Shown: positions 45,407 to 55,150 of the stretch, piece by piece
How positions within the stretch are numbered: the stretch's first letter is position 1
How the letters are laid out: each line of letters opens with the position of its first letter
From: Chitinophagales bacterium
GTDB taxonomy: Bacteria > Bacteroidota > Bacteroidia > Chitinophagales > Chitinophagaceae
Assembly: GCA_013297995.1 (NCBI GenBank)
Contig: JAAFJB010000011.1
Span: 1-56,135 of the forward strand
Length of the DNA stretch: 56,135 bases
Reading direction: 5' to 3'
Notes under the pieces: generated by a model
Seen by the model: only the letters and a program-made list of their open reading frames with translations
Database searches by the model: none
What the model was told of the DNA's origin: nothing
Made by a program: the position numbers and the translations under genes

Positions 45407-47536
45407 ATGAATAGGTACGATGCATTTATGTCATCTTCTCCGAACGCCCTTATACTAGTAAATATTAAGGGTAGAATAGTATACGCAAATGCGAAAGCAT
45501 TTGAAATTTTTAAATATGAAGAAGCACAGTTTTATGGATTAAATATTAAGGAAATAATTGGCCTAGAATTGAAAAACACAAGATCTATGGCTGTTGCAAA
45601 AGGGAATATTCAATTTCCAGTTGCAGTTTCCTCCATTAAATATTTTGATGATGAGGCCCAAGATGAGTTTACGGCCATCACCATTACTGATCTCTCAATC
45701 GTACAAAAAACGGAGGAACTTTTATTAGAAACCAACAGAATTGCTAAAGTGGGTGGGTGGGAATATGATATTCAAACACAAAGTATTCATTGGACACAGG
45801 TTACCAAAGAAATTCATGAAACCTCAGACGATTATATACCCGAAATTGTATCTGCTATAAATTTTTATTATGGTGAAGAAGCAAAAGCCACTATATCAGC
45901 AGCACTTCAAAAAGCCATAGAAACCGGTGAGTCATTTGATATTACATTGGAAATTTGTACCGCAAAAGGAAATATAAAGCAGGTAAAAGCAATGGGTAAG
46001 GCCGATTACTACAACCATACAATTACCCGGATCTATGGCACTTTTCAGGATATTACAATTTGGGTAGAGGAACAGAAAAAAATGGCTTATTTGGCCAGTA
46101 ATTTCAACCAAATAATGGATACTTCAATTGATATTATTTCTATTGTAAATGAAGCAGGTGAATTTGTAATGCTTAGTAAATCGGCGGAAGATATATGGGG
46201 TTATAAAAGAGAACAAGCCATTGGAAAAAAAGCATTGGATTTTATCATTGAAGAAGACTGGATTAAAGTGCAAGGAATTATAGAACAACTTAAAAGTGGT
46301 ATTAAAATAGCTAATTTTGAAAATAGATCTAGGGCAAAAGATGGGCGAATTATTACCATCTCTTGGTCTGCTTCCACAGATCCAACTACCAAATTAAGGT
46401 ATGCAATTGGCAGAGATATTTCTGCTCGTGTAGCTAGTGAAGCACAAATGAAATTGCTGCAATCCGTTATTACCAATTCCACAGATGCAGTTATTATTAC
46501 AGAGGCATTGCCCATTGATCAACCCGGCCCTAAAATTATTTATGTAAATAATGCCTTTACAAAAATGACGGGTTATGCAGCAGAAGAAGTATTGGGAAAA
46601 ACACCAAGAATTCTACAAGGCCCTGAATCCGATAAAAACCAGTTGGCTTTTTTGAAAAAATCTTTGGCAAATTGGGAGCCCTGTGAAATTGAAATTATTA
46701 ATTACAAGAAAAGTGGAGAGCCTTTTTGGATCAACTTTAGTGTGGTTCCAGTAGCGCGCGAAGATGGGTTATTTACCCATTGGATTGCAATTGAAAGAGA
46801 TATTACCCAAAAAAAGAAAGAGGAATCGGAAAAAACCAAATTGATCAACGAATTGGTTCAAAATAATAAGGATCTTAAACAATTTTCTTATATTACCTCG
46901 CATAACCTTAGAGCCCCTGTAACCAACTTAATGGCTTTACTTAAGCTATTTAATTGGAGTGATATACAAGAAGAGCAAAATAGAATTTTACTGGAATCTT
47001 TTGAAAAATCTACCAACCAGCTCAATGATACCATTAATGATCTTTTGAAAATTTTAATTGTAAAGGAGCAAGCCGAAATTGCCACAACTGTAATTTCACT
47101 CTCCGAAGTTTTAAATTCTTCATTATTAGCATTTACTTCCTTATTGAGTGAATTAGATGTTTCTTTAAATATTAATTTTGATGAAGCCCCAATCATACAT
47201 TTTAATAAGGAATATTTAGAAAGTATATTTATTAACTTAATAAGCAATGCATTAAAGTATAATTTAAAAGGTAGAAAACCCGTTATTGATATCACTTCAA
47301 AAACCATTTCTGGGTTTGTTCAAATGAGTATTAAAGACAATGGTATTGGCATTGATTTAGAAAAAAACAAAGATAAAATATTTAAGCTTTTTCAAACCTT
47401 TCACAGTGGAAGAGACAGCAAAGGAATTGGCCTCTATTTAATACAATCACAACTGAATGCGCTAGGCGGAAGAATTGAAGTAGATAGTGAAGTGAATAAG
47501 GGCACTGTTTTTACCATCTTTTTTAAAAATATTTAA
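45407..47536 (+). CDS. Multi-PAS sensor histidine kinase
   Basis: A 709-residue soluble kinase with no membrane helices. Four PAS-like domains run in order at about residues 5-110, 115-220, 225-340 and 345-470. The H-box is TSHNLRAPVTNLMALLKL and the ATPase domain shows NLISNALKYN, DNGIGIDLEKN and GIGLYLIQSQLNALGG. The fourth PAS has GKTPRILQGP, similar to LOV domains but without the photoactive Cys, so light-driven adduct formation is not expected. The ATG at 45407 is used; a TTG three codons upstream is less likely. No response regulator is adjacent. Confidence 0.93.
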   Translation: MNRYDAFMSSSPNALILVNIKGRIVYANAKAFEIFKYEEAQFYGLNIKEIIGLELKNTRSMAVAKGNIQFPVAVSSIKYFDDEAQDEFTAITITDLSIVQKTEELLLETNRIAKVGGWEYDIQTQSIHWTQVTKEIHETSDDYIPEIVSAINFYYGEEAKATISAALQKAIETGESFDITLEICTAKGNIKQVKAMGKADYYNHTITRIYGTFQDITIWVEEQKKMAYLASNFNQIMDTSIDIISIVNEAGEFVMLSKSAEDIWGYKREQAIGKKALDFIIEEDWIKVQGIIEQLKSGIKIANFENRSRAKDGRIITISWSASTDPTTKLRYAIGRDISARVASEAQMKLLQSVITNSTDAVIITEALPIDQPGPKIIYVNNAFTKMTGYAAEEVLGKTPRILQGPESDKNQLAFLKKSLANWEPCEIEIINYKKSGEPFWINFSVVPVAREDGLFTHWIAIERDITQKKKEESEKTKLINELVQNNKDLKQFSYITSHNLRAPVTNLMALLKLFNWSDIQEEQNRILLESFEKSTNQLNDTINDLLKILIVKEQAEIATTVISLSEVLNSSLLAFTSLLSELDVSLNINFDEAPIIHFNKEYLESIFINLISNALKYNLKGRKPVIDITSKTISGFVQMSIKDNGIGIDLEKNKDKIFKLFQTFHSGRDSKGIGLYLIQSQLNALGGRIEVDSEVNKGTVFTIFFKNI

Positions 47537-47554
47537 GGTAAAATATTCATTTCT

Positions 47555-48010
47555 TTATTGTGGCTTGCTGTTTCTACCTACTGCATAATGTGGCTTAAGC
47601 GATTGATAAATCTCTTCAAAATATGGTATCCCAGCTGCAGTTGCATTTTTTGAATTGTTATAATATGCCCTAGATTGTTGGAGAATTTCATGTCCAATCA
47701 ATAATTTTGCATCTTCCAGCTTTGTTTTAATTTCGTTTACTTCTGTAATTAACTCCGTGTATTGGCTATATAAATGTAAATAAGTGTTACACAGGGTAAT
47801 ATCTACATAAGCAGGAACAGTACTCGGATTTTTTCGCATGTTTTGAATTGCTTTTTCTACAAAAGTTTCTCTTTTCGAATTTAACTTAAACATACTCCTT
47901 CTCTCACTAGGTTTTAGCTTAATTGAACCAGGAATCATATTTCGGAGTGCTGCAATATTTTGCCGTATAGACATTAACTCCGAGCCAATAAAGCTTCTGA
48001 AAGACGCCAT
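47555..48010 (-). CDS. Conserved-looking protein of unknown function
   Basis: A 151-residue soluble protein, largely helical, with a basic N-terminal half (KLKPSERRSMFKLNSKRETFVEKAIQ cut short here: KLKPSERRSMFKLN) and a likely coiled coil around YSQYTELITEVNEIKTKL. The C-terminus PYFEEIYQSLKPHYAVG is distinctive. There is no signal peptide or metal motif. It converges on the PAS kinase gene with an 18-base gap and is divergent from the OmpA gene. I do not recognise the family. Confidence 0.7.
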   Translation of the reverse strand: MASFRSFIGSELMSIRQNIAALRNMIPGSIKLKPSERRSMFKLNSKRETFVEKAIQNMRKNPSTVPAYVDITLCNTYLHLYSQYTELITEVNEIKTKLEDAKLLIGHEILQQSRAYYNNSKNATAAGIPYFEEIYQSLKPHYAVGRNSKPQ

Positions 48011-48169
48011 ACTCTTATTTTATAATAAAACGCTATTATAAATAAGAAAATTGCTTATTGCAAAAATGAAACATTTTATGGTTTACAACCACAGGTTTTA
48101 TCAACAAAATCAAAGTGGCATATGTTTTGATTCACATGCTACACAATAATATAAATCAATATTCGTTGA

Positions 48170-48178
48170 TATATTTTG
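48170..48178 (+). promoter_or_regulatory. -7-like box TATATTTTG for the OmpA lipoprotein gene
   Basis: TATATTTTG is the TAnnTTTG box with one extra spacer base. It ends 23 bases before the ATG at 48202, and so also supports that start. Confidence 0.35.
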
Positions 48179-48201
48179 AAACACTTAACTCTACATTTAT
48201 T

Positions 48202-49089
48202 ATGAAAATGAAATTGTACACATTAGCCACACTGGTAAGTTTTGCTTTATTCTCTTGTGTTAGTCCCAAACAATTAAAACAAGCAGAAGCAAAGTTTGGT
48301 GAATTAAATGGTGCTTATGCCGAATTACAAGGAAAATACAGAGCCCTAGAAGAAGAATTAAGCAAATCGAAAAACCAAAACTCTAATTTAGCCACTCAGA
48401 AAGCTGCATTAGAGGCGCAACTTGCTTCAACAGACAAACAACTTGATTATGTAAAACAGAACAACAATACTGTTTTAAATCAATTAAAAGATCTTTCTGT
48501 GGTTACCGGAGCACAAGCTGAAAGTATACGAAAATCACTAGAAAATATTGGCGCGAAAGACCTGTATATTCAAGACCTCCAAGGCTCAATTGCTCGTAAA
48601 GATTCTTTAAATATGGCCCTCGTAATGAATTTAAAAGGGGCAATTGGTAATTTAGACGATAAAGACATCAATATAAAAGTAGACAAAAGCGTAGTTTATG
48701 TTGATATTTCTGACAAGCTTTTGTTCAAAAGCGGTAGCTACGATGTAACTGATAAGGCCAAAGAAGTATTAGGGAAAGTTGCTAAAGTATTAAATGCACA
48801 ACCTGATATTGAATTTTTGGTTGAAGGCCATACTGACTCAATTCCAATGCGTGGCGGAGCCCTTACTGATAACTGGGATTTAAGTGTGAAAAGAGCCACC
48901 ACCATTGTTCGTATTTTGCAAGACACCTATGGTTTAGATCCCAAAAGAATGACGGCTGCTGGTAGAAGCCAATACCTTCCATTGGGCGATAATAATACCC
49001 CAGAAGGTAGGGCTGCTAACAGAAGAACAAGAATTGTAATATTGCCGCAATTAGATCAATTTTTTAAATTGTTAGAAAGAAAAAAATAG
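48202..49089 (+). CDS. OmpA family outer membrane lipoprotein
   Basis: A 295-residue lipoprotein (MKMKLYTLATLVSFALFSC, lipid Cys 19). A long coiled coil (about residues 25-110; EELSKSKNQNSNLATQKAAL) links to a C-terminal OmpA peptidoglycan-binding domain (about 165-285; VEGHTDSIPMRGG, DNWDLSVKRATTIVRIL, GRAANRRTRIVI). It tethers the outer membrane to the wall. An upstream ATG at 48115 would add 29 residues before the signal peptide and is rejected. A terminator follows 18 bases after the stop. Confidence 0.92.
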   Translation: MKMKLYTLATLVSFALFSCVSPKQLKQAEAKFGELNGAYAELQGKYRALEEELSKSKNQNSNLATQKAALEAQLASTDKQLDYVKQNNNTVLNQLKDLSVVTGAQAESIRKSLENIGAKDLYIQDLQGSIARKDSLNMALVMNLKGAIGNLDDKDINIKVDKSVVYVDISDKLLFKSGSYDVTDKAKEVLGKVAKVLNAQPDIEFLVEGHTDSIPMRGGALTDNWDLSVKRATTIVRILQDTYGLDPKRMTAAGRSQYLPLGDNNTPEGRAANRRTRIVILPQLDQFFKLLERKK

Positions 49090-49107
49090 TTTTTATCTAA
49101 ATAAATC

Positions 49108-49133
49108 AGCCTCGATACTGTCGGGGCTTTTTT
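49108..49133 (+). terminator. Rho-independent terminator of the OmpA gene
   Basis: AGCCTCGA pairs with TCGGGGCT (one G-U) around a 5-base loop, followed by TTTTTT. It isolates the OmpA gene from the helicase remnant downstream. Confidence 0.9.
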
Positions 49134-49186
49134 ATGCGCTATGATAAAAAACAACAGCCTATCTTGCATTGGAAAGCTAGATTAGT

Positions 49187-50919
49187 ATGGAGGATTATCT
49201 AATAGGAATGAATGAGCCGCAAAAAGAAGCGGTAACGTATTTAAAAGGGCCCTTGATGATTGTGGCTGGTGCTGGCAGTGGCAAAACAAAAGTTTTAACT
49301 ACGCGTATTGCACATTTAATGTATAAAGGGGTTGATGCATTTAATATACTTGCACTTACTTTTACCAATAAAGCCGCTGCAGAAATGAAGGAGCGGATTG
49401 AAAAAATTCTAGGTAATTCGAGCAGAATTACAGGAGTAGCCAACAGATTATAAAGGTAGCCAATGAGGTTATCAAAAACAATAAAGGGCAGATTCCAAAA
49501 AATTTGTGGACCGATAATGCAGAAGGGGAAAAAATTAGTCTTGTTCGAACCATGACCGATAGTGAAGAGGGCAAATTTGTAGCAGATACCATTCAAGAAC
49601 AGAAATTACGCAATCACTTTTTTAACCGAGATTTTGCCATACTTTATCGTACCAACGCACAAAGTCGCTCATTCGAAGAAAGTCTCCGCCGCATGGGTAT
49701 TCCTTACCGAATTTATGGGGGTGTTAGTTTTTACCAGCGGAAAGAAGTAAAAGATATATTGGCTTACTTAAGAGTTATTGTAAATCAACGTGATGAAGAA
49801 GCACTAAAGAGAATCATCAATTACCCGGTTCGTGGTATTGGAAAAACCACCATGGAAAAATGTGTGATTTTTGCCAATGAACAAAATATATCTATGTATG
49901 AAGTAGTGAGTCGAGCTGCTGAATTCGGATTCAAAGCTGGAACCTTAGAAGCTTTGCAGAATTTCACTACCATGATTCGTTATTTTCAAAGTATGTTAAC
50001 CGATAAAAATGCTTTTGATATAGCCACTCAAGTAGGCAAACATACCAATCTGGTAAAAGAGCTTTTTAACGACAAAACAACAGAAGGCTTGGCTAGATAT
50101 GAAAACGTACAAGAGCTATTTAACGCTATAAAAGAGTGGACGGAAAGCCCCAGCAATGAAGAGGGTGAATTGGGCGATAAATCGCTCGGCGCATATTTAC
50201 AACAAATCACTTTACTTACAGACGCAGACGATAATAAAGAAAACACTGATGTGGTAAGGCTGATGACCATTCATGCAGCCAAAGGCCTTGAATTTGGTTG
50301 TGTATTTGTTGGGGGGGTAGAAGAGACTCTTTTCCCCAATGCAATGAGTATTAATACTAGGGAGGAACTAGAAGAAGAGCGAAGGTTATTTTATGTAGCC
50401 ATCACCCGAGCTAAACAAAGACTTTGGCTTACTTATTCCAATTCAAGATACCGTTTTGGTCAGCTAGTACAAAATGAACCCAGCCGATTTATAGAAGAAA
50501 TGCCTGAAGCGGCTATCGACAAAAGTTTTGCAGGAGGTGGGGCAAGAAATAATTCCAGCACTAATTGGGGCGGTGCTTACGAAAGAATGCAGCGTGGATT
50601 TACGAATAATGACAGTAATAATACTGCAAAAAAATATGGTGCCCCACCTACCAAAAAGCCCAATTCTGCTAAGCCAGCATATATGCCAATCGCACCGCCT
50701 ACCCCTAAAATAACCACCCATATTCCATCGGTAGATTTTATTGCAAGCGATACATCTGGTTTACAAGCGGGGCAAAAAGTAGAGCATCAGAAATTTGGCT
50801 ATGGGGTGGTAAATGCAATAGAAGGTTCTGCGCATAATCCTGTAGCTACCATTCAGTTTGAACAAAATGGTGAAAAGAAGATTATGCTTAATTATGCCAA
50901 ACTAAGAATTGTAGAATAA
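49187..50919 (+). pseudogene. UvrD/PcrA superfamily I helicase gene with internal deletion and frameshift
   Basis: The first part (49187 to about 49416) encodes the Q motif and Walker A ([10 protein letters not shown], residues 26-35) and motif Ia ([21 protein letters not shown]). The second part, in another frame from about 49417, begins [10 protein letters not shown], which is motif IV of UvrD-like helicases, and continues through motif V (TIHAAKGLEF), motif VI (YVAITRAKQRLWL) and the C-terminal Tudor-like end (AGQKVEHQKFGYGVV). About 200 residues that carry motifs Ib to III, including the Walker B site, are missing at the junction. A full protein would be about 770-790 residues. Neither part can be an active helicase. 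An assembly error is possible. Confidence 0.9.
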
Positions 50920-52146
50920 TTACTGGTTGTTGTATTTAGCAATTCTTACCCCTTTTTCTTTTTCAGAATTTTTGGGAGTTGGTTTATACAACCCACCATT
51001 TGTTTGGGGAAGCAAAGTAATGCCAGGCAGAAATAAAAAAGATTCAGGAGGTAGTTCAGGTTCAACAGCAGTGGTTATTTTAAGCAAAGGTTTTGGGTCA
51101 GATTCAGTGCTGGTTGTAACTGTTTTTTCTTTCCACTCCTGAGCTGTAATAAATTGCTGCAACACTTGCATTTGTGGCCGCTCGGCCTGAGCCAATGGAT
51201 ATACAGAAACTGGGTTGCTGCTTAATCTGCTTCCAGATGAACAATACTGGGCGCTAATGCCATTATTCTTTAGAAAAGAAAGAAATTTTTCCATTACCAA
51301 TAACCAACGTTGATCTGTGTCAGGTACTCCAAACTGTCCAACAATACCCCGCTTATTATTTTGTTTAAGCCATTGAACAAAAGGCATAACACGAAGGATG
51401 CCAGCTGAATCATTGGCTTGATTTTGATCATACGAAAAAAGGTATTTTCCTGTAAAATCATTGTCGAAAAAACAATGCGCTTTATAAATAATTTTATCTT
51501 GGGGGTCTTTTAAATTTTTTAGCTGGTCACTGTATTCCAACCAACTTTCAGAAGCTGCGTAGTTGTTACCAGATATAATTATTGCGTTTCTTCTATCTGC
51601 TTCTCTAATAGCTAGAATGGCAAGCTGAGCAGTGGTAAACCAGTCAAAAGCCTGCATATCATGAGGCTCTGCCATAATATCAAATCCATAAATATTGGGA
51701 TAGCCAGAAAAAGCATTGGCCAATTTATTCCAAACATTTGAAAAATCATTTCTACTAACTGCATAGCCACCCACTATATAATCAATACCATTTTTGCGAT
51801 ATCTTCCGGCATTGTGCATGCTTAAAATAACGCTGATATCTCTTCTGGCAGCCCAAGCAACTACTTTACGAATTTCTCCAATTTCCCCAAAATCAAGGTC
51901 GCTACTCAGGGATTTCTGAATTCTTTCCCAGCGAAAAGGAATGGTAATTATTTTGAATCCTTTTTGCTGGAAATAAGCTAATTCTTCTTCTGTAGGGTAA
52001 GCATAATGTTCGTTATATATTCCAGGTAACTGGTTTTCGTTCAATTCCCCACCTCCTAGTGTAACGCCTAGGTTAAAAGAAGAATTTTGCGCATTTATTG
52101 TAGAAGCAATTACTATCAAGAGTATTACTAATAATATATTTTTCAT
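50920..52146 (-). CDS. Secreted GH5-type glycoside hydrolase fold protein with altered active site
   Basis: A 408-residue protein with signal peptide MKNILLVILLIVIASTINA. The (beta/alpha)8 pattern of GH5 cellulase-like enzymes is clear: IPFRWERIQ (Arg73), SMHN (His111), acid/base Glu160 in DIMAEPHD, and YKAH (His224). Two key positions differ: the Asn before the acid/base is Ala159, and the nucleophile expected as Glu in GxFG reads Gln271 (GIVGQFGVP). The retaining mechanism should therefore be abolished. A Pro/Lys/Ser-rich tail (about 340-408) follows. The gene abuts the helicase remnant stop to stop. Confidence 0.85.
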   Translation of the reverse strand: MKNILLVILLIVIASTINAQNSSFNLGVTLGGGELNENQLPGIYNEHYAYPTEEELAYFQQKGFKIITIPFRWERIQKSLSSDLDFGEIGEIRKVVAWAARRDISVILSMHNAGRYRKNGIDYIVGGYAVSRNDFSNVWNKLANAFSGYPNIYGFDIMAEPHDMQAFDWFTTAQLAILAIREADRRNAIIISGNNYAASESWLEYSDQLKNLKDPQDKIIYKAHCFFDNDFTGKYLFSYDQNQANDSAGILRVMPFVQWLKQNNKRGIVGQFGVPDTDQRWLLVMEKFLSFLKNNGISAQYCSSGSRLSSNPVSVYPLAQAERPQMQVLQQFITAQEWKEKTVTTSTESDPKPLLKITTAVEPELPPESFLFLPGITLLPQTNGGLYKPTPKNSEKEKGVRIAKYNNQ

Positions 52147-52281
52147 ATACGACTAATATTCAGGGGTACTATATAAACGATGAAAAGTGTGGTTTTATTG
52201 GCTTTACTTTCGATATCCGAAAAATAAGTATATTCATTCATTTTGTATACTCATTTAAACATACTGGCCATTGTTTTGTTT

Positions 52282-52289
52282 TAAATTTG
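52282..52289 (+). promoter_or_regulatory. -7 promoter box TAAATTTG for the Nfu gene
   Basis: TAAATTTG fits TAnnTTTG and ends 33 bases before the ATG at 52323. A frame start at 52287 would lie inside the box and is therefore rejected. Confidence 0.5.
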
Positions 52290-52322
52290 TATTTTATTAC
52301 TATTCCAATTAAAAGCTATAAT

Positions 52323-52922
52323 ATGATTAAGACAGGCAATCCAGTAATTAGTATTTATACAGAAATGACCCCAAATCCAGAAACCATGAAGTTTGTGGCC
52401 AATAAGTTGCTATATCCTGGAAAAAGCATTGACTTTGCTGATGAATCGCTCGCAACTCCATCTCCGCTTGCAAAAGAATTATTCAGTTTCCCTTTTATTA
52501 AAAGTGTATTTATAGCGAGTAATTTTATTACCCTCACAAAAACTGTGGAAACGGAAGACTGGCAAGATATAATACCTACCATTAAAACCTTTTTAAAAGA
52601 GTATTTAGAAAATGGTGGAATGGTAGTAAATGAAGAGGAAGTTGCCAAAGTAAAACAGGAGGCGAGCAATACGGTGAGTGCAGACGATGATGATATTGTA
52701 AAGCGAGTAAAAGAACTGTTAGAAAATTATGTTAAGCCTGCAGTAGAAATGGATGGGGGTGCCATTCAATTTAAGAGCTACAATGAAGGAGTAGTGAATC
52801 TCATGTTACAAGGCAGTTGCAGTGGTTGTCCCTCTTCAATGATCACATTAAAAGCGGGTATTGAAGGAATGATGAAACGCATGATTCCAGAAGTAAAAGA
52901 AGTGGTAGCAGAAGCAGAATAG
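52323..52922 (+). CDS. NifU/Nfu family iron-sulfur carrier
   Basis: A 199-residue protein with an Nfu N-terminal domain (about residues 5-95; YTEMTPNPETMKFVANKLL) and a C-terminal NifU domain (about 120-195; AVEMDGGAIQFKSYNEGVV). The cluster-binding CxxC is in QGSCSGCPSSMITLKAGIE. It carries and delivers Fe-S clusters to apoproteins in the cytosol. The ATG at 52323 is chosen; the -7 box lies just upstream. It probably leads the downstream membrane protein by read-through only, as the gap is 21 bases. Confidence 0.94.
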   Translation: MIKTGNPVISIYTEMTPNPETMKFVANKLLYPGKSIDFADESLATPSPLAKELFSFPFIKSVFIASNFITLTKTVETEDWQDIIPTIKTFLKEYLENGGMVVNEEEVAKVKQEASNTVSADDDDIVKRVKELLENYVKPAVEMDGGAIQFKSYNEGVVNLMLQGSCSGCPSSMITLKAGIEGMMKRMIPEVKEVVAEAE

Positions 52923-52943
52923 CTTATAAATGCTTTATTTTAC

Positions 52944-54500
52944 ATGCGATCAAGCAGTGTACAATTGGGTGTGACTGCGCAGCGTTATATTAGCATGAAG
53001 TATTTTACTTTACCTATCATTCGGCATTATTGGAGTGCTGCTCTTGCAGCAGCTATTGCTTTTGTGTGGGTAGCTTTTTATACAAAACATAGTGGCATTG
53101 GCATTTCTCCTGATTCAGTGGCATACCTCAGTACAGCTAATCATATTGCCCAAGATTTTAATTTTACAGATTTTAGCCATAAACCATTTGTAAATTTCCC
53201 ATTGGGTTATCCCATTTTTCTTGCAGTAGTTAGTTGGATCACTTCCATTCCAGTAATGAGTCTGGCTCCAATTACCAACAGTTGTCTCTTTGCAATTGTA
53301 TTATTTATTACGAGTTATATTTTACAAAAAATAAAAATTAATGCTGGATTAACCAATCTATTACTGCTATTGCTTATGCTAAGTAGTCCCGCCCTACTAG
53401 AAGTGTACAGCATGCTATGGTCTGAAACCTTATTCATAGTGTTTGGTCTATTATTTTTTTGCAGCCTTAACAAATATTGTAGTACCCTTTCAGGTAGATG
53501 GCTATTAATAACTGCCATGCTAGCATCTTTGGCTACGGAAGTTAGGTATATTGGAATAACCTTATTAATTACGGGGGTTATATTTATAGTGCAAGTTGGT
53601 GCAATTGGGTTTGTAAAAAAAACAAGCTATTTATTTATTTTTATCGGTTTAGGTAGTTTACTTCCAGGCATCAATATATTGTGTAATAAGTTGAATACTG
53701 GCACATGGGCAGGAATGCGGCAGCAAGCTGAGAGAAGTTTCAGTTATAATCTAATAGATTTTATAAATGTTTTGCATGACTGGTTTCCATTAACTAAAGC
53801 AAATAATATGATTTTGATGACTAGCTGTATTTGCTTGGTTTTATTTTTTTGCACTTACCAGTTTTATAAGTTTTTGCAGCAGCCATCTAATTCTATTTAT
53901 ATAGCTATTTTAAGCTGTTTTATTATTGTATATATAGCATTTATTTTATTTATTGCTTCTGTATCTCGATTTGAAAATTTGAGTAGTAGGCTTATTTCAC
54001 CCATTTTTATTCCATTAATGGTTGTGCTTATTAATTTCATTTACACTTTTATTCGAAGTAAATCGGGTAGTTTAAAAAAGGGATTCGTAGTAATTGCAGT
54101 AATTGTTTTTTTGAATCAGTATAAGCACCATTATCAAGTTCATGCAGCGGCATGGGAAGGAATAGGTTATGCAGGTATTCCAGGATATACGGAGGATCAG
54201 TGGACAAATTCTGCTACAATAAAATACTTTAAAAAGGAATATCAGAATTATGCATCGCCCATTTATTCCAATGCAAATGATGCCATTTATTTTTTTACAT
54301 CTGCACAAGCATTTTCATTGCCTCACAAAGATTCACCTGAGGAGATTAAATTATTAATTAAGCAACCCTCGTTATATTTAGTTTGGTTTAATGATGGGCA
54401 TAATAATGATCTCATTAACTTTACATGCTTACTTAAACACAAAAAATTAAAGCACCACTGGAAATTTAATGATGGGGCTATTTATTATTTCACCAATTGA
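52944..54500 (+). CDS. Polytopic membrane protein, GT-C glycosyltransferase-like
   Basis: A 518-residue protein with about 10-11 membrane helices and a soluble C-terminal part from about residue 395. After the first helix, SGIGISPDSVAYLSTANHI puts an Asp in the first external loop, as in GT-C transferases that use polyprenyl-phosphate sugars. EVYSMLWSETLF and the Arg-containing EVRYIG in the following helices also resemble that fold. No specific donor or acceptor can be named. A later ATG at 52995 (MKYFTLPIIRHYWS) is an equally plausible start. The stop is close to the following pnuC start. Confidence 0.78.
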   Translation: MRSSSVQLGVTAQRYISMKYFTLPIIRHYWSAALAAAIAFVWVAFYTKHSGIGISPDSVAYLSTANHIAQDFNFTDFSHKPFVNFPLGYPIFLAVVSWITSIPVMSLAPITNSCLFAIVLFITSYILQKIKINAGLTNLLLLLLMLSSPALLEVYSMLWSETLFIVFGLLFFCSLNKYCSTLSGRWLLITAMLASLATEVRYIGITLLITGVIFIVQVGAIGFVKKTSYLFIFIGLGSLLPGINILCNKLNTGTWAGMRQQAERSFSYNLIDFINVLHDWFPLTKANNMILMTSCICLVLFFCTYQFYKFLQQPSNSIYIAILSCFIIVYIAFILFIASVSRFENLSSRLISPIFIPLMVVLINFIYTFIRSKSGSLKKGFVVIAVIVFLNQYKHHYQVHAAAWEGIGYAGIPGYTEDQWTNSATIKYFKKEYQNYASPIYSNANDAIYFFTSAQAFSLPHKDSPEEIKLLIKQPSLYLVWFNDGHNNDLINFTCLLKHKKLKHHWKFNDGAIYYFTN

Positions 54501-54517
54501 TAAAGCCACCAGCATTC

Positions 54518-55150
54518 ATGGTAATAGCGAACATTTTAGGCCAGTTTTTACAAGGTATTTTACATACAGGATGGGTTGAGTTTGTTGCCGTAATTGCGGG
54601 TATTGCCAGTGTTTGGTTTAGTAGGAAAGCGCATATACTTGTTTATCCTATCGGTCTCATCAATACCCTTCTTTATATTTACCTTAGTTATAAGGGGAGT
54701 CTTTATGGAGAGGCCAGCGTTAATATCTATTACAGTGTAATGAGTATCTATGGATGGATTCAGTGGAGTAAAAAAGACCAGCAAACCCATTTTTTAAAGC
54801 TTTATATCCAGTACAGTAACCGAAAAGATTGGGTCATGCAAGTTCTATTTTTTATTTGTTGTTATGCGCTAATTTTTTCTGCGCTTACTTGGCTCAAGCA
54901 ATCGTTTGCACCAGCTGCAATTCCTTGGGCTGATGGATTTGCAAGTGCAAGTGCCTTCACTGCAATGTGGTTAATGACTAGAAAAAAAGTAGAAAGTTGG
55001 ATCTGGTGGACTGCAACAAATATAGCATCTATTCCGTTGTATTATATGAAGGGGTATGTATTCACCAGTGTACAATTTATGGTATTACTTGTACTTTCAA
55101 TAGCGGGACTAATTAGTTGGAGCAAAAAAGCCCTACATGAAACGCATTAA
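54518..55150 (+). CDS. pnuC: PnuC nicotinamide riboside transporter
   Basis: A 210-residue inner-membrane protein with about seven helices. The PnuC signatures WFSRKAHILVYPIGLINTLLY (here WFSRKAHILVYPIGLINT), SVMSIYGWIQW and ESWIWWTATNIASIPLYYMKG are present. It mediates facilitated uptake of nicotinamide riboside, trapped by phosphorylation inside. The ATG at 54518 is preferred over a TTG at 54497 that overlaps the previous stop. It overlaps the next gene by 14 bases, so the two are translated together. Confidence 0.93.
   Translation: MVIANILGQFLQGILHTGWVEFVAVIAGIASVWFSRKAHILVYPIGLINTLLYIYLSYKGSLYGEASVNIYYSVMSIYGWIQWSKKDQQTHFLKLYIQYSNRKDWVMQVLFFICCYALIFSALTWLKQSFAPAAIPWADGFASASAFTAMWLMTRKKVESWIWWTATNIASIPLYYMKGYVFTSVQFMVLLVLSIAGLISWSKKALHETH

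Noticed and set aside
49504..50919. Treating the second helicase part as a stand-alone gene with a start at 49504
   Set aside because: The homologous frame extends upstream to about 49417 ([10 protein letters not shown]) without a start, which shows that it is a broken piece of one gene.
52287..52322. Upstream extension of the Nfu gene
   Set aside because: The extension starts inside the TAAATTTG box and adds a non-homologous leader.
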